Assembly (NCBI RefSeq): GCF_000711955.1
Contig: NZ_JONR01000008.1
Location: 62,001-126,000, forward strand
Direction: 5' to 3'
Length of the DNA: 64,000 nt
Source: Nevskia soli DSM 19509
GTDB taxonomy: Bacteria > Pseudomonadota > Gammaproteobacteria > Nevskiales > Nevskiaceae
In this document: positions 58,637 to 64,000 of the stretch, one piece after another
Position numbering within the stretch: position 1 is the first letter of the stretch
Layout of the letters: each line of letters begins with the position of its first letter
Notes under the pieces: model-generated
What the model was told of the DNA's origin: nothing
The model's database searches: none
Seen by the model: the letters and a program-made list of their open reading frames with translations, nothing else
Translations under genes and position numbers: made by a program

Positions 58637-59676
58637 TGACAGCCATGGTGCGGGCCAGCGGACTGCGCGGTTACGGGGTGCTGATGCGCCGGCTCGGCGC
58701 CGACCCCGAGGCCATGCTGCGCCGCTATCGCATCGCCCCGGAAGCGCTGGACGACGACGACGCCCTGCTGCCGCTGCGCTCGGTGGTGCACCTGCTGGAG
58801 GCCAGCGCCAGCGCCACGCAATGCGCCGACTTCGGTTTGCGCCTCGCCGACAGCCAGGACATTTCGGTGCTCGGCCCCGTTGCCATCGCCATGCAGAACG
58901 CGCCGACCGTGGCGAGCGCGCTGGAGACGGCTTCGCGCTACCTGTTCGTGCACAGCCCGGGCATGTCGATCAGCATCCATCCGCGCAGCGCCCTGGTGCC
59001 CGGCGCGCTGGAGCTGCGCTTCGAACTGCATGTGCCGGGGCAGGCGGCCCTGCGCCAGACCATGGACGTGTGCCTGGGCGACGTGCACCGCATGGTCGAA
59101 CTGCTGGCCGGCAAGGGCTACGCCCTGCGGGCGGTGGCGCTGCCGCACACGCCGCTGGCGCCGCTCAAGGCCTATGCCCGTTTCTTCGGCGCGCCGGTGC
59201 ACGCGGCGCAGCCGCACGGCGGCCTGCACATCGCCCCGGCCACCTTCGAGCGGAACGTGCAGGCGGTCAATCACGAACTGCGGCGGCTGGCGGTGGAATA
59301 CCTGGCCCTGCACTTCGGCAATCCCGGCCAGACCATGGCGGTGCGCGTACGCCACGCCCTGCAGCGCACGCTGGGCACGGCGCAAGGCGGCAAGACCGCG
59401 GTAGCCGCGCTGCTCGGCATGCACCCGCGCACGCTCCAGCGTCATCTCGCCGCCGAGCAGAGCAGCTTTGAGGAACTGCGCGAGGCGGTGCGCAGGGAGA
59501 TGGCGCTGCGCTATCTCTGCGAGACGCACATCCCGCTGACCCAGCTCGCCGGACTGCTGGGCCATTCCGAGCAGTCCGTGTTCACCCGCGCCTGCCGCCG
59601 CTGGTTCGGCATGCCCCCCTCGGCGGTGCGGCGCCGTGCGCTGGAACAGGCGCCCGGGGAAGCGGACCTGGGCTGA
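58624..59676 (+). CDS. AraC-family transcriptional regulator (PF12625 type)
   Basis: 350 aa from ATG 58624; ATG 58636 or 58645 are also possible because the direct repeat overlaps the first. The N-terminal ~190 residues form the arabinose-binding-like domain of the OruR/ArgR group (LRGYGVLMRRLGADPEAMLRRYRI, FGLRLADSQDISVLGPVAIAMQNAPTV). The C-terminal double HTH (AVAALLGMHPRTLQRHLA, ITQLAGLLGHSEQSVFTRACRRWFGMPPSAVRR-like) is intact. It is divergent from the monooxygenase, a frequent pairing for ketone or steroid degradation regulators. Confidence 0.93.
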   Translation: MFRDMTAMVRASGLRGYGVLMRRLGADPEAMLRRYRIAPEALDDDDALLPLRSVVHLLEASASATQCADFGLRLADSQDISVLGPVAIAMQNAPTVASALETASRYLFVHSPGMSISIHPRSALVPGALELRFELHVPGQAALRQTMDVCLGDVHRMVELLAGKGYALRAVALPHTPLAPLKAYARFFGAPVHAAQPHGGLHIAPATFERNVQAVNHELRRLAVEYLALHFGNPGQTMAVRVRHALQRTLGTAQGGKTAVAALLGMHPRTLQRHLAAEQSSFEELREAVRREMALRYLCETHIPLTQLAGLLGHSEQSVFTRACRRWFGMPPSAVRRRALEQAPGEADLG

Positions 59677-59734
59677 AAGCAGGTGCGGCACCCGCGCAAT
59701 GCGGGCGCCCGATGAACACACCCGATGACCCTAC

Positions 59735-59756
59735 TCGTACTTTAGTACTAGTACGA
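59735..59756. promoter_or_regulatory. Inverted repeat upstream of the exported-protein operon
   Basis: TCGTACT(ttagtact)AGTACGA, with inner AGTACT palindromes, 130 bp before the small exported-protein gene in an AT-richer spacer. It is the only strong symmetry between 59677 and 59885 and may be an operator. The binding protein is unknown. Confidence 0.4.
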
Positions 59757-59885
59757 AGCTCCAATTGAGCCACTTGCGCCGATCGGGCCAAATCGATCGC
59801 GGGGAAGACGACTGTCGGCAGGTGTTTTCTCCGATCAAAAACGGGATGCAACACCCGCATCGCAACAGGCCAGGGAAGCGAATAC

Positions 59886-60110
59886 ATGAACTATCGTCTT
59901 GGGGTCACCTTCATCACCGCATTGAGCGCCCTGTTGCTGGCGCCGGATGCTTTCGCCACGCAGGGGCTGTGTGTCAATTCGCCGGAGAATCCGACCGTGG
60001 TGCTGGGCCTGATCGGTGCGGCGGCGGCGGGCTACCCGGTGGTACGCGAGCGTGCGCGCGGGCTGTACAAGCGCATCCGCGGCACCGACAAGCAAGACGG
60101 ACAGCCGTGA
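59886..60110 (+). CDS. Small exported protein with PExPT-CTERM-like tail
   Basis: 74 aa, ATG 59886 (CAGGGAAGCG upstream). A signal peptide (LGVTFITALSALLLAPDAFA) leaves a very short mature segment (TQGLCVNSPENP), then a hydrophobic stretch TVVLGLIGAAAAGYPVV and a basic end (RERARGLYKRIRG). Motif, hydrophobic helix, basic cluster is the layout of protein-sorting tails such as PEP-CTERM, and PENPT recalls the PExPT variant. No exosortase-type gene is in the window. The stop overlaps the GTG start of the next gene (GTGA). Confidence 0.65.
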   Translation: MNYRLGVTFITALSALLLAPDAFATQGLCVNSPENPTVVLGLIGAAAAGYPVVRERARGLYKRIRGTDKQDGQP

Positions 60111-62587
60111 GTCACGCGGCGTTCGGCGCCGCGCGGCTCATCGCGGCGGCATGCGTCTGCGCCCTGCTGGCCGCCTGCGGCGGCAGCGGCGGAGGTGATG
60201 CTGCCCCGGCTTCGCCGCCGGCGGGAGCGCACAGCCTCGGCCTGATGCGGATCACCATCAGCGGCATCGGCGGCGCGCAGATGACGTCCCGTGCCGAACT
60301 GCTGTCCGGTACTGCCGGGCCGCAGGCGCACGTCGCCCTGCCGACCGCGATCCCCGCCGGCCTGGATGTGCGGCAGGCCTCGGCCAGCACGGTGGACATC
60401 GGCACTCGCGGCGCCGGCGGTGAGCGGTACTTCACCGTCGCCTACCAGGTGCGCAACGCGCAGTTCTGCGGCACCCCGGGTACCTGCACCGCCTACACCG
60501 CCGCCAGCCACAACCTCACCCTGGTCGCGGCCAACACCACCAGCAATATCGCCAACACCGCCATCAGTGCCATCAGCCTGTACGACGGCAGCAGCGACGC
60601 CGCCACCCAGGCCCTGGCCACCAGCCTGCTGCCCACGCACGGCATGGAGTTCGATACCGGCAGGGGCGCGGGCGTGATGGTGCAGCCCGGGCTGGAATCG
60701 CTGCAGGTCTTCACCGAGGAAGAGGTCGGCGCCATCCCGCGCGATCCGGGCGCCACCGACCTGTTCCCCTACGGCTACGTCGTCAGCAATGTCCACACAC
60801 CGGGCAGCCGCGCGTTGCCGGCGAATCCCGCCGCCAACCAGTGGGACGGCGAGGTCAGCTTCTCCTTCAAGCTGCCGCTGCAGAGCGATCCGAAGCAGGA
60901 CCCCTACAGCATCACCATGATGTTCGACGTCATCGACGACGCCAACACCCGCGTCACCCAGAGCGCCGAAGAGCAGAGCTTTGCCGGTGACATCGCCGCG
61001 AACCTGCGCGCCGCCACCCTGGGCAGCGTGGATCTCGCCGTGCTCGGCGGCCGCGTGGCACAGACCAATGTCGGCGACCCGATCTGCGCCGTGCGCACCG
61101 CCGGCACCGCGGGCGCGCCGACGGCCACCCTGGTGAACAATGCCGGCGTCACCGCCGCCAGCGCGCCCTACAACGTGCAGGGTGTGTCCAGCACCATGCC
61201 CATCAACGCCGGCTTCTGCGTGCCGATGAGCACGCCGAGCGCGGCCACCTTCGCCGTCAGCGGCAGCCAGTCCGGCCTGCGCACGGCGGCGGGTCCGTAC
61301 AGCGGCAGCTACGGCGCCAATGCCCTCGGCAATATGCTCAGCTTCACGCCGACGCAGCCGTTCTTTCCGGGCGAGATGGTGAGCTATACGCTCGGCGGTG
61401 GTCTCACCGGCAGCGACGGCGCGCCGCTGTTGCAGCCTTTCACCGGCAGCTACACCGTGGCTACCGGCGCCGCGGCGGCCGCCGGCCTGCCGTCCGCGAC
61501 GGGCGCATTCGCGCCCCTGGCCTCTCCGGCGGTTGCCAGCGCCAGCTTCAACCTGGCGACGGGCGATTTCGACGGCGACGGCAGGTTGGATATCGCCGTT
61601 GCCAGCGCGAGTGCGGGGACCGTCTCGATCCTGCTCAACAATGGCAGCGGCGGTTTCGCCCTGGCCGGCACGCCGGTGGCGGGCGCCAATGCTTGGAATC
61701 TGGCGGTGGGCGATTTCAACGGAGACGGTCATCCCGACATCGCGGTGGTGAACCAGATCCAGGACGACGAAGGCAACCGCCTCGACACGATCTCGATCCT
61801 GCTCAACAACGGCAGCGGCGGCTTCAGCCTGCGCCAGACCGTGAACCTGGGCGCCGGTACCAGCGCCAGCGGCATTGCGGTGGGTGACTTCAATGGCGAT
61901 GGCCACCCCGACCTGGCGTTGGGGGACTTCATTCCCGGTGCGACGCAGTTCGATGGCGTTTCGGCCGTCGAGATCTTGCTCAACGACGGCAACGGCAGCT
62001 TTGCCGTCCATGGCTACGGCGTGGCGGCTGAGCCCGGCGACAGCCTGGCAGTGGGCGACTTCAACGGCGACGGCACACTCGACGTCGCGGAAGTGGGGCA
62101 GGGCTCCGGTGTCACCGTGCTGTTCAACGACGGCAAGGGCAATCTCGGAGGAGCCGCCAGCTTCGCCACCGGCGAGTCGCCGCGCGGCGTGGTCGCTGCG
62201 GATTTCAACGGTGACGGCAAGCTCGACCTGGCCGCCGCCAACTTGTCGGACGGCACGGTTTCAATCCTGCTGGGCGACGGCAAGGGCGGTTTTGCGCCGC
62301 AGGTTTCCATATCGGAGGGTCTTTCGGGCTCTCCGTGGCCCCGCGCCATCACCACCGGCGATTTCAACAACGACGGCTATCCGGACCTGGCGGTGGCCAA
62401 TCTCATGAACAGCAGCGCCTCGATCTTTCTCAATAACGGCCACGGAGGTTTCACCGTTTCCAGCAACCCCACGGTGGGTTCCAACGCCGAAGGCGTCGTG
62501 ACCGGCGACTTCGATGGCGACGGACGACTGGACCTCGCATTCCAGCTTTTTGGCGGCACTGTGAAAGTCCTCGGGGGACAGCACTGA
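60107..62587 (+). CDS. FG-GAP/VCBS-repeat lipoprotein
   Basis: 826 aa from GTG 60107, which overlaps the upstream stop. A lipobox LLAAC puts the lipidated Cys at 24, followed by GGSGGG. Residues about 40-470 form an unrecognised domain (GLMRITISGIGGAQM, GTRGAGGERYFTVAYQVRNA, AIPRDPGATDLFPYGYVVSN) shared with the next gene. From about 486 to 815 there are seven FG-GAP/VCBS units with DGDG/NGDG calcium loops (GDFDGDGRLDIAV, GDFNGDGHPDIAV and similar), predicting a beta-propeller. It is surface or periplasmic, perhaps adhesive. A longer upstream frame (59765) is not expected to be used. Confidence 0.88.
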   Translation: MSHAAFGAARLIAAACVCALLAACGGSGGGDAAPASPPAGAHSLGLMRITISGIGGAQMTSRAELLSGTAGPQAHVALPTAIPAGLDVRQASASTVDIGTRGAGGERYFTVAYQVRNAQFCGTPGTCTAYTAASHNLTLVAANTTSNIANTAISAISLYDGSSDAATQALATSLLPTHGMEFDTGRGAGVMVQPGLESLQVFTEEEVGAIPRDPGATDLFPYGYVVSNVHTPGSRALPANPAANQWDGEVSFSFKLPLQSDPKQDPYSITMMFDVIDDANTRVTQSAEEQSFAGDIAANLRAATLGSVDLAVLGGRVAQTNVGDPICAVRTAGTAGAPTATLVNNAGVTAASAPYNVQGVSSTMPINAGFCVPMSTPSAATFAVSGSQSGLRTAAGPYSGSYGANALGNMLSFTPTQPFFPGEMVSYTLGGGLTGSDGAPLLQPFTGSYTVATGAAAAAGLPSATGAFAPLASPAVASASFNLATGDFDGDGRLDIAVASASAGTVSILLNNGSGGFALAGTPVAGANAWNLAVGDFNGDGHPDIAVVNQIQDDEGNRLDTISILLNNGSGGFSLRQTVNLGAGTSASGIAVGDFNGDGHPDLALGDFIPGATQFDGVSAVEILLNDGNGSFAVHGYGVAAEPGDSLAVGDFNGDGTLDVAEVGQGSGVTVLFNDGKGNLGGAASFATGESPRGVVAADFNGDGKLDLAAANLSDGTVSILLGDGKGGFAPQVSISEGLSGSPWPRAITTGDFNNDGYPDLAVANLMNSSASIFLNNGHGGFTVSSNPTVGSNAEGVVTGDFDGDGRLDLAFQLFGGTVKVLGGQH

Positions 62588-64000
62588 TGTACACGATTCC
62601 TGGGGTGGGAAAGGGGGCGGCGCGGGCGTTGTTCGCGGCAGCATCGGCGGCCTGCCTGCTGCTGATGGCGTGCGGCGGCGGTGGAAGCGGTGGCGGCGAT
62701 GCCGCATCGCCGCCGCCAGCCACCCCGGCAAGCCTGGGCCTGATGCGCATCACCATCAACGGCATCGGCGGCGCGCAAATGACCTCCCATGCCGATATGT
62801 TGTCTGGCACTTCCGGTCCGCAGGCGCACGTCGCCTTGCCAACCGCGGTGCCCGCTGGCCTGGATGTGCAGCAGGTCTCGGCCAGCACGGTGGATGTCGG
62901 CACTCGCGGCGCCGGCGGTGAGCGTTACTTCACCGTGGTCTACCAGGTGCGCAACGCGCCGTTCTGCAACACGCCGGGGACTTGTACACCGTACACAACG
63001 ATCAGCCACAACCTGACCCTGGTCGCCGCCAACGTCCCCGGCAACATCGCCGACACCGCGATCAGCAACATCAGCCTGTACGACGGCAGCAGCATCGCCG
63101 ATACCCAGGCCCTGGCGCCCGGCCTGCTGCCCACCCACGGCATGCAGTTCAACACCGGCACCGGCGCGGGCGTGCTGGTGCAGCCCGGACTGGAATCCCT
63201 CCAGGTCTTCACGGAGGACGAAGTCGGTGCCATCCCCCGCGATCCGGGCGCGACCGACCTGTTCCCCTACGGCTACGTAGTCAGCAACATCCATACGCCG
63301 GGCAGCCGCGCCTTGCCGGCCAGCCCGGCCAACAACCAGTGGGATGGCGAAGTCAGCTTCTCCTTCAAGCTGCCCTTGCAGAGCAGTGCCAAGCAGGACC
63401 CCTACAGCATCACCATGATCTTCCAGGTGATCGACGACGCCAACACCCGCGTCACCGAGAGCGTCGAAGAGCAGAATCCCGCCGGCGATATCGCCGCCGA
63501 CCTGCGCGCCGCCACGCTGAGCAGCGTGGACCTCGCCGTCCTCGGCGGCCGCGTGGCGCAGACCAATATCGGTGACCCCATCTGCACCGTCCGCACCGCC
63601 GGCGCCGCGGCAGCGCCCACGGCTTACCTCGCGAACAACGCGGGTATCAGCGTGGGCAGCGCGCCGTTCGCTTTCACCGGCGTCAATCCCAGCGCGCCGA
63701 TCAACGTCGGCTTCTGTGCGCCGATGAACGCCGCGGGCTTCAGCAACTTCATCGTGTCCGGCAACCAATCCGGGCTGCGCCTCAGCGGCGGGCCTTACGG
63801 CGGCAGCTACGGCGCCAATGCGCTGAACAACGTCCTCAGTTTCACCCCGGACCAGCCCTTCCTGCCGGGCGAGACGGTGAGCTACACCCTGACCACCGGA
63901 TTGAGCGGCAGCGGCGGCGGCGCCGTGCCGCGGAACTTCACCGGCAACTACGTGGTGGGTGGCGTGGTACCGTCCTCGGCCAGCTACGTCCAGTCGACGC
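62587..64000 (+). CDS. Paralogous lipoprotein, 3' end outside window
   Basis: At least 471 aa from ATG 62587 (TGATG overlap with the previous stop), open to the window end. The lipobox LLMAC puts Cys at 29. The visible part aligns along its length with the N-terminal domain of the preceding gene (GLMRITINGIGGAQM, GTRGAGGERYFTVVYQV, PRDPGATDLFPYGYVVSN, VLGGRVAQTNIGDPIC), so the two arose by tandem duplication. Whether FG-GAP repeats follow cannot be seen. Probably co-expressed with the two upstream genes. Confidence 0.88.
   Translation, partial: MYTIPGVGKGAARALFAAASAACLLLMACGGGGSGGGDAASPPPATPASLGLMRITINGIGGAQMTSHADMLSGTSGPQAHVALPTAVPAGLDVQQVSASTVDVGTRGAGGERYFTVVYQVRNAPFCNTPGTCTPYTTISHNLTLVAANVPGNIADTAISNISLYDGSSIADTQALAPGLLPTHGMQFNTGTGAGVLVQPGLESLQVFTEDEVGAIPRDPGATDLFPYGYVVSNIHTPGSRALPASPANNQWDGEVSFSFKLPLQSSAKQDPYSITMIFQVIDDANTRVTESVEEQNPAGDIAADLRAATLSSVDLAVLGGRVAQTNIGDPICTVRTAGAAAAPTAYLANNAGISVGSAPFAFTGVNPSAPINVGFCAPMNAAGFSNFIVSGNQSGLRLSGGPYGGSYGANALNNVLSFTPDQPFLPGETVSYTLTTGLSGSGGGAVPRNFTGNYVVGGVVPSSASYVQST

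Overview
The window is about 64 kb of GC-rich, densely coded chromosome. Most genes start with ATG or GTG, and many neighbours overlap by 1-4 bp. The gene content (OmpW- and OmpA-type porins, LysR regulators beside oxidoreductases, Tex, a DPP4-type peptidase, a PQQ-type sugar dehydrogenase with cytochrome c) indicates a Gram-negative proteobacterium, probably beta or gamma. Anything closer than that is a guess. No rRNA, tRNA, CRISPR array or complete insertion sequence was recognised.

Layout. 1-4438: a coupled signalling operon (partial hybrid histidine kinase with three receiver domains, CheR, CheB, receiver-kinase). 4458-9921: small membrane proteins, a cytochrome c-sorbosone dehydrogenase, an OmpW-like porin and a chalcone isomerase-like protein. 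10033-14011: cytoplasmic trehalase and a periplasmic DPP4-type peptidase. 14418-20109: mostly minus-strand genes, including an SDR/LysR divergent pair, an accessory protein with a HEPN-like motif, a DksA/TraR zinc protein, a DUF2383 protein and a rhomboid-like protein. 20526-23657: an Ig-like/ice-binding lipoprotein and an OmpA protein. 23911-27843: a two-component system with two target genes, linked by three copies of one 13-bp palindrome. 28317-30948: pirin and WrbA with a divergent LysR.

31384-38451 is the most notable system. Seven plus-strand genes overlap end to end: CDP-alcohol phosphatidyltransferase, 2-oxoglutarate/Fe(II) oxygenase, flippase-like membrane protein, nucleotidyltransferase, PEP mutase fused to a second nucleotidyltransferase, phosphonopyruvate decarboxylase and 2-aminoethylphosphonate transaminase. 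Together they predict synthesis of 2-aminoethylphosphonate (AEP), its CMP activation, transfer to a diacylglycerol-type acceptor to give a phosphonolipid, and possible hydroxylation and translocation.

38487-50092: an orphan IS30-type HTH protein coupled to a GAF membrane sensor, a PHB-depolymerase-like esterase, TetR, Tex, an MFS transporter, and an AKR/ADH pair with a divergent LysR. 49991-52893: an AT-richer islet of Rhs fragments and orphan immunity-like genes. It is studded with a palindromic repeat and bounded by a 59-bp direct duplication of the LysR 3' end. 52936-53180: a molbindin pseudogene broken by a 48-bp palindrome. 53367-59676: a sedolisin and two more divergent oxidoreductase/regulator pairs. 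59886-64000: a small exported protein with a PExPT-like tail and two tandem paralogous lipoproteins, the second cut by the window end.

A 366-bp fold-back element with terminal inverted repeats occurs three times (13993, 27843, 44580), each copy the same length and orientation. Coding calls rest on reading frames, motifs and ribosome-binding sites seen by eye. No database search was possible.
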